In this document: in pieces, positions 16,483-25,017 of the stretch
How positions within the stretch are numbered: the stretch's first letter is position 1
How the letters are laid out: each line of letters opens with the position of its first letter
NCBI RefSeq assembly: GCF_030818775.1
Contig: NZ_JAUTAU010000001.1
Coordinates: 2,918,001-2,982,000 of the forward strand
Direction: 5' to 3'
Source of the DNA: Bacillus sp. SORGH_AS_0510
Lineage (GTDB): Bacteria; Bacillota; Bacilli; Bacillales; Cytobacillaceae
DNA length: 64,000 nucleotides
The notes under the pieces: model-generated
What the model was told of the DNA's origin: nothing
Database searches by the model: none
The model's input: the letters and a program-made list of their open reading frames with translations, nothing else
Program-made: the position numbers and the translations under genes

Positions 16483-17394
16483 ATGAAGCGATATACAAAC
16501 TTGGATCAGGTTTCAAATAACAAATCATTCAAGGATATGAGGAAATGGCAAAAAGAGAGAAGAAATAAAATTAAGGATTTAACGGTTAATATCGAGCAAT
16601 GTCCGACTAAAAAAGTAATTGAAATTAAAAACAATAGAAGCCAACCTTCATATACATGGATTGGCCACTCGACCTTTTTGCTTCAGTTAAATGGTTTGAA
16701 CATTTTAACGGACCCGGTTTGGGCTAAGCGAATGGGCTTTCAAAAGAGGCTAACAGAGCCCGGAATCTCGTTAGCTGAACTGCCTGAGATTGATATTGTC
16801 GTTATTTCTCATGGTCATTATGATCATTTAGATTTTCCTACTTTGAAAAAATTAAAAGGAAACCCACACTACTTTGTTCCAGTGGGCTTGAAGTCTCTTT
16901 TTACCAGAAAGGGTTATGACAAAGTTACAGAATTGAATTGGTGGGAGAGCACCGAATACGAAGGAATAACCATCCATTTTGTCCCTGCGCAGCATTGGAC
17001 TCGAAGGTCTTTGAGGGATATGAACACTTCTCACTGGGGGGGCTGGATTTTTCAACTAAAGGGAGGAGAAACATACTACTTTGTTGGTGATACCGGTTAC
17101 TTCCGCGGATTTACACAAATAGCCGAACGATTTTCGATTGATACTGTATTTATGCCAATCGGTGCTTATGAGCCGGAATGGTTTATGGCCGTTTCTCATA
17201 TTTCACCCGAAGACAGTGTAAAAGCTTTTATAGAATTGAATGCCAAAACCTTTGTGCCCATGCATTATGGAGCTTATCGTTTAGCAGATGATACGGGACC
17301 AGAAGCATTAGAACGGCTCTTGAAGGAATGGAAAAAGCAACAATTACCAGAAGAACAACTAAAGGTATTACTAATTGGTGAAACGGTCATTTAA
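16483..17394 (+). CDS. Metallo-beta-lactamase fold hydrolase (UlaG/NAPE-PLD-like)
   Basis: This protein of 303 residues shows the metal site of the MBL superfamily: HGHYDH (residues 110-115, HxHxDH), TWIGHSTFLLQLNG at the N-terminus, VPAQHWTRRS, VGDTGYF (the bridging Asp) and VPMHYGAY near the end. The layout with GHST and AQHW motifs matches the lipoprotein/N-acyl-phosphatidylethanolamine phospholipase D-like branch. In bacteria these act on phosphodiesters or lactones; the substrate is unknown. ATG at 16483 has AAGGGG at suitable distance. It may be transcribed with the PAP2 gene 80 bp upstream. Confidence 0.87.
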   Translation: MKRYTNLDQVSNNKSFKDMRKWQKERRNKIKDLTVNIEQCPTKKVIEIKNNRSQPSYTWIGHSTFLLQLNGLNILTDPVWAKRMGFQKRLTEPGISLAELPEIDIVVISHGHYDHLDFPTLKKLKGNPHYFVPVGLKSLFTRKGYDKVTELNWWESTEYEGITIHFVPAQHWTRRSLRDMNTSHWGGWIFQLKGGETYYFVGDTGYFRGFTQIAERFSIDTVFMPIGAYEPEWFMAVSHISPEDSVKAFIELNAKTFVPMHYGAYRLADDTGPEALERLLKEWKKQQLPEEQLKVLLIGETVI

Positions 17395-17399
17395 TTTTT

Positions 17400-17440
17400 G
17401 GGGATATCCAATAAAAATTGGGGTCCCCTTTTTATTTTTT
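17400..17440 (+). terminator. Probable terminator after the MBL-fold gene
   Basis: GGGGA pairs with TCCCC across a short loop region and is followed by TTTTTATTTTTT, directly after the stop codon. The stem is weak but the T-tract is strong. Confidence 0.6.
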
Positions 17441-17455
17441 GATGGATTAACTTTT

Positions 17456-17518
17456 TATGAGCGGATTTTTTACATTTATAAGCGAATCTTACCCATTTAA
17501 GAGCGAATGCCCCTTTAC
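17456..17518. repeat. Mini tandem repeat of 21 bp, three copies
   Basis: The motif GAGCGGATTTT / AAGCGAATCTT / GAGCGAATGCC recurs with GCG at 17461, 17482 and 17503, a period of 21 bp, each followed by T/A-rich ACATTTA-like sequence. It is intergenic, between the MBL-fold and YhcN-type genes. Confidence 0.6.
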
Positions 17519-17672
17519 CTTCTGATGAACTCACCTCTACATATTCTTAGCATGACACGAAACAAGACTGTTATTCGATTGAACATTTTTTACCTATCCG
17601 TAAATCGAATAGTTCCCCTTAAAAAGGCAACGATATGTATGTAAGACTTTTTTTATAAGGGAGTGGACATTT

Positions 17673-18404
17673 TTGACGAAAAAAGGTTTAGCGACTTTCG
17701 TTTTAGCAACTACCCTATTTGGATTAACAGGCTGTGCAGTTAATGACCGTGGCGATCATGTAACCAAAAACAATTTAAATGCCAATAATGTTAATTACAA
17801 TAACAACGGGCTAAGGGATATAGCAAATGTTTCAAACGAAAACTTCCGTGTATCTAACCGTGCTGGAAGAAGTGTAGAAAAATTGCAAGCTGTTGAATTA
17901 GCGCATGTTATCATTCGAGACAATGATGCATACGTGTCTGTCAAACTCCACAATCGTAAAAACCAGGCAAGGATGGGTACTAAAGGTACTACCACAACAC
18001 GTGGTGGCAGCATGAGTACAACAGATTTGACTCGTTCCAATGATATTAGCGCACGCGGTGCAGGAACAGGGCTAAACGGTAACTACCCAGGTACAACCGG
18101 TGTGACTGCTACTGATAATACTGACAATGCGTTAAAACCAGGTACGACTAATATTGGTGGGACTACAGGTGTCCGTGACACTGGTATGAATGGTGGAGCA
18201 AACTTCGTGAAAGCCTCCACTCATTTAGAAAAAGATATCGCTCACCAAGTTCGTACTGCGGAAAAAGGCGTAAACAATGTTTATATTTCATACGATACCG
18301 ACTTCTTTAATCGCCTTACAGACTATACAACCGATACAGGTAATGGTCGAAACAGAGACGGACTATGGAACGACATTACCAATACGATTAGACGATCATT
18401 CTAA
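17673..18404 (+). CDS. YhcN/YlaJ family sporulation lipoprotein
   Basis: The 243-residue protein begins with a lipoprotein signal peptide ending in lipobox LTGC (Cys21). The mature part has the YhcN/YlaJ features: RSVEKLQAVELAHVIIRDNDAYVSVKLHN, a low-complexity Gly/Thr/Asn-rich middle (about residues 105-175), and a conserved C-terminal half with HLEKDIAHQVRTAEKGVNNVYIS and FFNRLTDYT. Bacillus YhcN is made in the forespore and found in the spore inner membrane, affecting outgrowth. The start is TTG at 17673 behind AAGGGAG. The long repeat-rich insertion makes it longer than typical family members. Confidence 0.9.
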   Translation: MTKKGLATFVLATTLFGLTGCAVNDRGDHVTKNNLNANNVNYNNNGLRDIANVSNENFRVSNRAGRSVEKLQAVELAHVIIRDNDAYVSVKLHNRKNQARMGTKGTTTTRGGSMSTTDLTRSNDISARGAGTGLNGNYPGTTGVTATDNTDNALKPGTTNIGGTTGVRDTGMNGGANFVKASTHLEKDIAHQVRTAEKGVNNVYISYDTDFFNRLTDYTTDTGNGRNRDGLWNDITNTIRRSF

Positions 18405-18422
18405 TATACAGAACTAAAAAAA

Positions 18423-18468
18423 AGAAGCACTGCTCGTACTTAATCAAGTCGGCAGTGCTTCTTTTTGC
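18423..18468. terminator. Bidirectional terminator
   Basis: AGAAGCACTGC pairs with GCAGTGCTTCT, flanked by AAAAAAA on the left and TTTTTGC on the right, so it can end both the yhcN-like gene and the ycnI gene that meet here. Confidence 0.9.
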
Positions 18469-18471
18469 TTA

Positions 18472-19116
18472 TTATTTTCTTTTACGTATAGCTAAAACAA
18501 ATGCAGCTAAAGATAGAATAACTGAAAAAATCGAAAATATTAGCGGTAAATTATTGGACGTTGCCTCAACATCCTTAGTTTCTTCTTTGTGTGTATCCTC
18601 CGTTGTTGCTTGATGCTCATGATGATCATCAGTTGAATCTCCTGCCACAATATCTGTGATGGAATGTGGTGTGTCAGCTCCCTCATCCCCTGTCCATTCT
18701 ACAATACTGCCATCTTTATAGTATTGAAAGGCATCCCAAGCAACTTTTGTTACTTTTTCTGGGTTTTTAGCCACAAACGTAAACTGTTGGAATTGACCTG
18801 GAAGAATTCCTTCACCTGTAGCTTCGAAAGTAATGGTTTTGACTTTTCCATTTGCATCCTTGTCAGCCGTATAGGTCCAATCAGGTACTGGTTGATAGGA
18901 CATGATTTCCACACCCTCAGGTGCTTTTAAAGTAATTTTTGTTGTTGGGACATCTTTTTCTACCGGCACTTTAACAGTATATGTTTCCCATGCCCCTGTT
19001 GTGGAAGTTTTTGGATTCACTGAAACATGGGCACTAGCCACACTTGAGAATACAAATAACCCTAAAACTGTTGGTAAAACTACCTTTGAAATCTTCTTCA
19101 TCATTCTTTTCATCAT
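18472..19116 (-). CDS. ycnI: YcnI family copper-associated protein (DUF1775)
   Basis: The 214-residue exported protein has a signal peptide ending at about residue 29 (SVASA). The mature N-terminus HVSVNPKTSTTGAWETYTVKVP begins with the histidine that YcnI-type domains use to coordinate Cu(II). A DUF1775 beta domain follows (KITLKAPEGVEIMSYQPVPDW), then a His/Glu-rich linker (DDHHEHQATTEDTHKEE) and a C-terminal membrane anchor (LPLIFSIFSVILSLAAFVLAIRKRK). It is the third gene of ycnK-ycnJ-ycnI, read leftward; the gap to ycnJ is about 20 bp. It probably binds or hands on copper outside the cell. Confidence 0.92.
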   Translation of the reverse strand: MMKRMMKKISKVVLPTVLGLFVFSSVASAHVSVNPKTSTTGAWETYTVKVPVEKDVPTTKITLKAPEGVEIMSYQPVPDWTYTADKDANGKVKTITFEATGEGILPGQFQQFTFVAKNPEKVTKVAWDAFQYYKDGSIVEWTGDEGADTPHSITDIVAGDSTDDHHEHQATTEDTHKEETKDVEATSNNLPLIFSIFSVILSLAAFVLAIRKRK

Positions 19117-19137
19117 AATTCTCCTCTATGTTGTTTC

Positions 19138-20784
19138 TTATTTGCTACCTACTTTGACTTCGAAATCAGTATCAATAGAATCTAAATCCTTTGTCAGAAC
19201 ATGGACATGCACATTCCAGTCACCTGACATAGTAAAATCGAACCCTTTTGCTCTGTAGTTCCCATTGCTAGTTTTCACTAATATCTTTGTGTTTTTACCC
19301 ATATCCATTTCCAGTGAAGTAAATGTAAGTGTTGCTTGTTCAATCTCTGTGATAGGCTTACCTTTTTGGTCCTTTAACTTCAAGAAGAACGAGTTTTCTC
19401 CAATCACATTCGGCGTCACTTCTAATGTGATTCTGTCTCCCTTAACTGTCTTTGTTTCCTTAAACGGCCCCGGCGATGCCATAGCCGTTGGCAAGTTGGT
19501 TAATATAACTGATAGAACTAACACAATTATTCCAGTTGTAAGCTCTCCCCAAAGTGATGCTCTCCATCCTGTTTCCTTGCTACGCCTTCCTTTTATTAGG
19601 TTAACCGTAGCAAAAACAAGCATAACTACAAAAAGTATTACTTTTCCTAATAATACTCTCCCGTAAACAGTAAAAATAAGGGATCGTGGATTAGGGATAT
19701 AGGAGAGACTGCTCCAAAAACCAGTGGTGATTAAAACAATAACAAGAAGGATTCCCCATTTGGAAAAACGTTTGATGGTTTCTATATATAAATGCTTTAT
19801 TTCAACCTGTCTTCTTAATGGAACCAAAACCACTAATGCGAACAAACTTCCAATCCAAATCGAAGCAGTTAATAAATGGAGAAAGTCTAATGTTAGGCTC
19901 ATAAACTGATTAGTGGATGATGCAGCATGACTTGTAAATGACTTTGTTAAAAGCAATCCCATCCCCAGAAGAAGTGAGATCGAAAGTAGCCATGGTTGAC
20001 CAAGTCTTTTCTTTATTAATAAATATGTAAATATCGCTAGTAAAAACAATCCATCTATTTGGATAATCCATGTCTTTCCAAATTGGGTGTTCTCTATCAT
20101 TTCCTTTAACACTTGGATATTTAGGACTTTACTCCAAGATAAGCCAGATTCTACCGTTGCCTGCAATGGTAAACACAAAAGAATACTTAAACACAATGTC
20201 AGGAAAGAAACTTTTATGATTTTTCTAACAGCATTGTTTACCCACAAGTTTCGCCTCAATTCTCTAGGCAAAATAAACAAGTAAAATAGGAGTGATCCAA
20301 CAAACCCTGCATTACTTACATATTGAAGCCACCGGATTACAAGAAGGTCCCATTTAGGTGTATATCCTTTGGATTCTTGACTGATGCTCTCTGAATCATC
20401 TGAAGTATGACCAATCTGAAATGGAATAACCCCTTGAACTGGATGACCATCACTTGATACGACTCTCCACTGGATACGGTACGTTCCATCCGAAAGATTA
20501 CTGTTTAAATCACATTCAATGATTGAAGAATTTTTCGAATCAATCTGCTCGTTTTTTTGATCCACTCGATTTCCTTTTGAATCAAACACTTCCACCGAAT
20601 GATAAGATGGTTGAATCGGTTCGTCAAACTCAATCGTTACTTTTTCAGGCGCTTGTAAAATGGTCTCATTTTCAGAGGGTGTTGATTTTTTTATGTATGC
20701 ATGTGCCGAAGCGAATGCTGGGTACAAAAATACTAGTAAAATAAGTATAAGAATGAAAAGAACGCCTCTATTTTGATTGATCAA
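19138..20784 (-). CDS. ycnJ: CopC/CopD fusion copper uptake protein YcnJ
   Basis: The 548-residue protein fuses a periplasmic-type CopC domain to a CopD membrane domain. After a signal segment, the mature start HAYIKKSTPSENETI supplies the N-terminal copper-binding His; DGTYRIQWRVVSSDGHPVQGVIPFQIG is the CopC C-terminal signature with its second His. Eight or so membrane helices follow (CopD, including SLTLDFLHLLTASIWIGSLF), and a C-terminal YtkA-like domain (residues about 440-545, RITLEVTPNVIGENSF). In B. subtilis YcnJ imports copper under copper limitation. The start is TTG at 20784 after AAAGGA. Gaps of 15 and 21 bp tie it to ycnK and ycnI. Confidence 0.92.
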   Translation of the reverse strand: MINQNRGVLFILILILLVFLYPAFASAHAYIKKSTPSENETILQAPEKVTIEFDEPIQPSYHSVEVFDSKGNRVDQKNEQIDSKNSSIIECDLNSNLSDGTYRIQWRVVSSDGHPVQGVIPFQIGHTSDDSESISQESKGYTPKWDLLVIRWLQYVSNAGFVGSLLFYLFILPRELRRNLWVNNAVRKIIKVSFLTLCLSILLCLPLQATVESGLSWSKVLNIQVLKEMIENTQFGKTWIIQIDGLFLLAIFTYLLIKKRLGQPWLLSISLLLGMGLLLTKSFTSHAASSTNQFMSLTLDFLHLLTASIWIGSLFALVVLVPLRRQVEIKHLYIETIKRFSKWGILLVIVLITTGFWSSLSYIPNPRSLIFTVYGRVLLGKVILFVVMLVFATVNLIKGRRSKETGWRASLWGELTTGIIVLVLSVILTNLPTAMASPGPFKETKTVKGDRITLEVTPNVIGENSFFLKLKDQKGKPITEIEQATLTFTSLEMDMGKNTKILVKTSNGNYRAKGFDFTMSGDWNVHVHVLTKDLDSIDTDFEVKVGSK

Positions 20785-20799
20785 TTCAGCACGTCCTTT

Positions 20800-21375
20800 C
20801 TAACTTTTGCACCCACAGCCATTCTCCCCGCTCATTCTCTTTGTAATTTCTTCAACTGCCTGATCTAATCGCAAAATGATTCCACCAAAACCTTTTTGGA
20901 ATTGTTGTGCATATTTTAATGAATCAAAGGTCAGAACCTGTGGCTGGCAACAATTCAAATTAAAGTCTGCATCCAGTAAAAAGTATGCCACCTTTGCACT
21001 TATCGTTGTGTTTTGTAGGAAATCACGACAAATGATTTGAGAGACATTTTTTTCGATATCTTTATAGCGTAACAAACCACAATGTGGGCAGCAAAACTGC
21101 TCAACTGTTTGTTGATTCGTGATGATTTGCATTGGATGTCGATTATTCATTTCTTTTAAACAAAAGGTGCATGCATTGGGCGACCCCTTCACAACATTTA
21201 CCAATGATACTCCGCCAGACGTCTTATTGATCTTATTTTCTTCTAGCAACGGCTTAATGTCCCGATAAACTGTCATTTCGGAAACATTTAGTCTCTTACT
21301 AATCTCAGCAATGGAGAGCGTTCCTTCCGCCTTAAGCCACCCGACGATTTGATTTTGTCTTTCAATTGGAAGCAA
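20800..21375 (-). CDS. ycnK: YcnK copper-responsive repressor (DeoR-type HTH plus NosL-like domain)
   Basis: This 191-residue regulator has an N-terminal DeoR-like helix-turn-helix (LSIAEISKRLNVSEMTVYRDIKPLLEE, residues 20-46) and a C-terminal NosL-like metal-binding region: CTFC, CCPHCG and CC pairs, and a CGC near the end (ENGCGCKS). B. subtilis YcnK represses ycnJ when copper is sufficient. The start is TTG at 21375 behind AAGGAGG. It is the first gene of the ycnKJI operon, so it is probably autoregulated. The upstream region shared with the divergent Met-rich membrane gene holds a TGTGAT/ATCACA dyad. Confidence 0.92.
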   Translation of the reverse strand: MLPIERQNQIVGWLKAEGTLSIAEISKRLNVSEMTVYRDIKPLLEENKINKTSGGVSLVNVVKGSPNACTFCLKEMNNRHPMQIITNQQTVEQFCCPHCGLLRYKDIEKNVSQIICRDFLQNTTISAKVAYFLLDADFNLNCCQPQVLTFDSLKYAQQFQKGFGGIILRLDQAVEEITKRMSGENGCGCKS

Positions 21376-21465
21376 ATTAGGACCTCCTTACCTTCTTACT
21401 TAGATTTCTGTACATGAATACATTAAGTTATTTAAACCTCATTAACAAGATATAAATGTGAATTT

Positions 21466-21506
21466 TTTGTGATTTTTTATGTTTTTATCACATTTTTTCA
21501 CAAAAA
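21466..21506. promoter_or_regulatory. TGTGAT/ATCACA dyad between ycnK and the membrane protein gene
   Basis: TGTGAT at 21468-21473 and ATCACA at 21487-21492 are an inverted pair with 13 bases between, and a further TTTTCACAAAAAG follows at about 21495. It is a candidate operator, most simply for YcnK, about 90 bp upstream of both start codons. There is no direct evidence of binding. Confidence 0.4.
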
Positions 21507-21582
21507 GTAACACACCTTGGTATGAGCCAAGCTCCTGCTTTCATATATATCTTAGATGTCTAATGGAAAGGTGGAACTATTA

Positions 21583-22101
21583 ATGTTACTTTTTGTTAGT
21601 TTTGGATTCATATGTTTTCTTACTTGTATGATTGTTTTTTATACATATATTAATAGAAATCGTTTTCGTCAAATGACAGGTATGATGATCAGTATGGTAA
21701 ACTCAATGATTTCGAGTATCGCTATAGGAACTATTTTTGGGATTTATGTAGTTGATAAAGATTTAACACTTCCTACGATGATCGCTGTATCTATCGGGAT
21801 AATTGTCGGCTATATGACAGGGAGGCCCATTTCTCTAATTGCTGCCCTAGAAGGAATGACGGCGGGAGTAATGGGCGGTATGATGGGCGCTATGCTTGGG
21901 GTTATGATACCGTCTAATCACACAGAGGTCATAATCTGTTTCATTGTTGTGGTTGATTTATTGGTGAACGTTGTCTTGTTTCGTGTAATTAGTGAGGAAA
22001 TGAATACTAGTAAATTTCTGAGTAAATTATTAACTATCACACTAGTATTAGTATTAATGGGGTTTCTTACATGGTTAAATTTCCTAATGATTTCAAAGTA
22101 G
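21583..22101 (+). CDS. Met-rich small multispanning membrane protein, function unknown
   Basis: This protein of 172 residues has about five membrane helices and two striking Met-rich glycine stretches: MTGMMISMVNSMISS and GMTAGVMGGMMGAMLGVMIP. Met-rich motifs in helices often bind Cu(I) in copper transporters, and the gene lies back to back with the ycnKJI copper operon, so a role in copper handling is plausible but unproven. I do not recognise a named family. ATG at 21583 is preceded by AAAGGTGG at 8 bases; the frame is open nine codons further up without a ribosome site. Confidence 0.65.
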   Translation: MLLFVSFGFICFLTCMIVFYTYINRNRFRQMTGMMISMVNSMISSIAIGTIFGIYVVDKDLTLPTMIAVSIGIIVGYMTGRPISLIAALEGMTAGVMGGMMGAMLGVMIPSNHTEVIICFIVVVDLLVNVVLFRVISEEMNTSKFLSKLLTITLVLVLMGFLTWLNFLMISK

Positions 22102-22313
22102 GACAAAGGAAGGCTTCCCCATCCCAACGATCGTAAAAATCCACAAAAATTTCCCAACCACTCTAAAAGTCTCTTTTTTCCAAATCTTAACATAAGTAAA
22201 AAGAATCATTTTTTGTTTTTTCAGAAAAATCGGATAACCCTATATATAATTCATGGGACTAATAAAATATAATTCTAGAGGAATACAAAAATTTTGAAAG
22301 GTGGATAGTTTAT

Positions 22314-24389
22314 ATGAAAGCATTAAAATCTATCATTATTTGGGGAATGGTTTCTGCGCTCGGTGCTGCCGGCTTTGCTGTCATGGCTCTGAGCAACGGT
22401 GAAAGCATTAACGCAATCTGGCTCGTAACCGCCGCTATCTGTGTATATGCAGTTGCCTATCGTTTCTACAGCAAATTTATGGCACGGAAGGTCTTCGAGC
22501 TGGATGATCAGCGAAAAACCCCGGCAGAAATTAATAATGACGGAAAGGACTATGTTCCGACGAACAAATGGGTGCTATTCGGACACCACTTTGCAGCCAT
22601 TGCTGGGGCAGGACCGTTGGTTGGACCTATTTTGGCTGCACAAATGGGGTATCTTCCTGGGACCATTTGGATTGTGGTCGGTGTTGTACTGGCAGGTGCT
22701 GTTCAAGATTTTATCATTTTATTTGGATCCATGCGCAGGAATGGGAAATCGTTGGGTGAGATGATAAAAGAAGAAATCGGGCCTATCACTGGTTTGATTT
22801 CAATGATTGGTATTTTAGGTATTATGATAATTTTATTGGCCGTTTTAGCACTAGTTGTGGTGAAAGCGCTTACCGGAAGCCCGTGGGGAATGTTTACGAT
22901 TGCGGCAACGATCCCTATTGCTATCTTGATGGGATTTTATATGCGATATATCCGTCCTGGTCGCGTGGGTGAGGCCTCGCTGATTGGGGTAGTTCTTCTC
23001 CTCCTATCTATTTATGGAGGACAATACGTTTCTCAGCATGCCGACCTTGCAAAGATGTTTACTTTTTCAGGTGAAACCATTGCAATTATGATGATTATTT
23101 ATGGGTTCATTGCTTCTGTCCTACCCGTTTGGATGCTTCTTGCACCTCGTGATTATTTGAGTACATTTTTAAAAATCGGTACCATTGTAGGTCTCGCTTT
23201 AGGAATTATAATTGTTGCTCCTGATTTACAGATGCCTAGTATGACAACGTTTGTTGATGGTACAGGCCCTGTATTTGCAGGGAATCTATTTCCTTTCCTA
23301 TTTATCACGATAGCGTGTGGATCCGTTTCAGGATTCCATGCTCTTGTCTCTTCAGGTACTACACCAAAAATGATTGAACGCGAATCACATGCACAACCAA
23401 TCGGCTATGGTGCCATGTTGACAGAATCATTCGTTGCCGTAATGGCCATGATTGCTGCCTGTGTGCTGACTCCAGGTATTTATTTTGCCATTAACAGCCC
23501 TCCAGCTGTCATTGGTACGGATGCGGTACAGGCTGCCCAAACCGTATCAAGTTGGGGCTACACCATTACACCTGACGATTTAACCAAACTAGCCAGTGAT
23601 GTCGGTGAGCAAACCGTTCTTTCACGAACAGGCGGTGCACCTACTCTTGCAATCGGAATGGCGTTTATTTTTTCAAAAGTGATTGGCGGTAAGACACTTA
23701 TGGCCTTCTGGTACCATTTCGCCATTTTATTTGAAGCTCTTTTTATTCTGACAACCATTGACGCCGGAACACGTGTTGGTCGCTTTATGATTCAGGATAT
23801 TATTGGAGCTGCCTATAAGCCATTTGCAAAAACAGAAGCGCTGATTCCAAATATTATCGCAACTACATTATGTGTTTTTGGCTGGGGCTATTTTCTGTAT
23901 CAGGGGGTTATTGACCCTCTCGGTGGGATCAATACGTTATGGCCGTTATTTGGAATTGCCAATCAAATGCTTGCTGCGATCGCCCTTCTCTTAGGTACTA
24001 CGGTACTTTTCAAAATGGGAAAAAGAGCGTATGTATGGGTCACCTTGGTTCCAACCACTTGGATATTAATTGTGACGATGGCTGCTGGATGGCAAAAATT
24101 ATTCCATGAGAATCCAAAAATCGGCTTCTTGGCTCATTCTAAGGTTTTCAAGGAAGCTTTAGATAGTGGGAAAGTATTGGCACCTGCTGCAAATAAAGAA
24201 CAAATGCAGCAAGTCTTGCTCAATGACTATATCGATGCTGCTCTTTGTGGATTTTTCATGGTTGTGGTAATAGCTGTATTAATCTCTTCCTTCCGAATTT
24301 GGATTAAGGTTTTGAAAAATCATAAAATGGATTTACATGAGTCTCCGTATGTTCCTCGGGGTGATGGAGATATCAAACACTATGCTTAA
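22314..24389 (+). CDS. cstA: CstA family transporter (carbon starvation protein; peptide/pyruvate uptake)
   Basis: The 691-residue membrane protein has about 16-18 helices and the CstA hallmarks: FGHHFAAIAGAGPLVGPILAAQMGYLPG near residue 90, DFIILFGSMRRNGKSLGE, and GFHALVSSGTTPKMIERESHAQPIGYGAMLTE in the middle. CstA and BtsT-type carriers take up pyruvate or peptides when carbon is scarce. The length agrees with E. coli CstA (about 700). ATG follows AAAGGTGG. The 3' end overlaps the start of a small YbdD/YjiX-like gene by 8 bases, the usual partner pairing. Two hundred bases of leader precede it without a recognised operator. Confidence 0.95.
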   Translation: MKALKSIIIWGMVSALGAAGFAVMALSNGESINAIWLVTAAICVYAVAYRFYSKFMARKVFELDDQRKTPAEINNDGKDYVPTNKWVLFGHHFAAIAGAGPLVGPILAAQMGYLPGTIWIVVGVVLAGAVQDFIILFGSMRRNGKSLGEMIKEEIGPITGLISMIGILGIMIILLAVLALVVVKALTGSPWGMFTIAATIPIAILMGFYMRYIRPGRVGEASLIGVVLLLLSIYGGQYVSQHADLAKMFTFSGETIAIMMIIYGFIASVLPVWMLLAPRDYLSTFLKIGTIVGLALGIIIVAPDLQMPSMTTFVDGTGPVFAGNLFPFLFITIACGSVSGFHALVSSGTTPKMIERESHAQPIGYGAMLTESFVAVMAMIAACVLTPGIYFAINSPPAVIGTDAVQAAQTVSSWGYTITPDDLTKLASDVGEQTVLSRTGGAPTLAIGMAFIFSKVIGGKTLMAFWYHFAILFEALFILTTIDAGTRVGRFMIQDIIGAAYKPFAKTEALIPNIIATTLCVFGWGYFLYQGVIDPLGGINTLWPLFGIANQMLAAIALLLGTTVLFKMGKRAYVWVTLVPTTWILIVTMAAGWQKLFHENPKIGFLAHSKVFKEALDSGKVLAPAANKEQMQQVLLNDYIDAALCGFFMVVVIAVLISSFRIWIKVLKNHKMDLHESPYVPRGDGDIKHYA

Positions 24390-24585
24390 AAAACTGAGAG
24401 ACGTTTTTTCATATCGGAAACAATTTTTATCCCTGCTGGTTGGTGTCCCAAGCTATGAAAAATACGTGGAACACATGAGGGTCCATCATCCAGAGGATCC
24501 GATTAAATCGCGGAAGGAATTCTTTTGTGAGGCACAGGAAGCCCGGTATAATGGTAAGGGCGGAAAAGTGTCGCGGTGTTGTTAG
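24382..24585 (+). CDS. YbdD/YjiX family small protein, CstA partner
   Basis: This protein of 67 residues belongs to the YbdD/YjiX family (DUF466), recognised by LVGVPSYEKYVEHMRVHHPEDP, then SRKEFFCEAQEARYNGKGGKVSRCC at the end. In E. coli the YjiX/YbdD proteins accompany BtsT/CstA transporters and are needed for their transport activity. The ATG at 24382 overlaps the last 8 bases of cstA, giving the usual length; an ATG six codons earlier is possible but lacks a ribosome site. Translational coupling to cstA is likely. Confidence 0.9.
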   Translation: MLKKLRDVFSYRKQFLSLLVGVPSYEKYVEHMRVHHPEDPIKSRKEFFCEAQEARYNGKGGKVSRCC

Positions 24586-24591
24586 GTTAAG

Positions 24592-24620
24592 GCCTGTATC
24601 CTTTGGGATATAGGCTTTTT
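24592..24620 (+). terminator. Terminator of the cstA operon
   Basis: GCCTGTATCC pairs with GGATATAGGC (one G-U pair) and is followed by TTTTTAATA, right after the small gene. Confidence 0.85.
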
Positions 24621-24704
24621 AATATCAAGAAACTCTATTTTATTGTATAAATACTCTCGTTATTCTTTATTTGCTTGAGTTCACTTCGAACAGTGTTGAA
24701 CCTT

Positions 24705-24925
24705 TCCTGCGCTTGTCTACTTGGGCCATCTTCTGACAATGTCGGGCCTTTCTTGGTCGAGTCTGTCAGAACTTGAGCCATCTTCTGAAAATGTCGGACC
24801 TTTCCTACGCGATTCTGTCAGAACTTGCGCCATCCTCTGACAGTGTGGGGCCTTTCTTGATCTAGTCTGTCAGAACTTGCGCCATCTTCTGACAGTATTG
24901 GGTCTTTCCAACCATTCTCTGTTAG
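24705..24925. repeat. Tandem array 2: four to five 52-bp units with GTCAGAA hairpins
   Basis: The phrase CCATCTTCTGAC recurs at 24726, 24778, 24830 and 24882, exactly 52 bp apart, with eroded units at both ends. The strongest hairpin is CTGTCAGAA, 11 bases, TTCTGACAG. It lies between the convergent 3' ends of the cstA operon and the stress-protein gene. Confidence 0.92.
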
Positions 24926-24966
24926 AACTTGTACCTATTTTTGCACCGTCAGCTCAATCAAAATGA

Positions 24967-25000
24967 AAGGGTACCCCACTAAAAAAAGTAAGGTACCCTT
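24967..25000 (-). terminator. Terminator after the YflT-type stress gene
   Basis: AAGGGTACC pairs with GGTACCCTT around a T-rich loop, followed leftward by TCATTTTG. It lies about 20 bp beyond the stop codon at 25018. Confidence 0.8.
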
Positions 25001-25017
25001 CCTATTAATTATTCATT

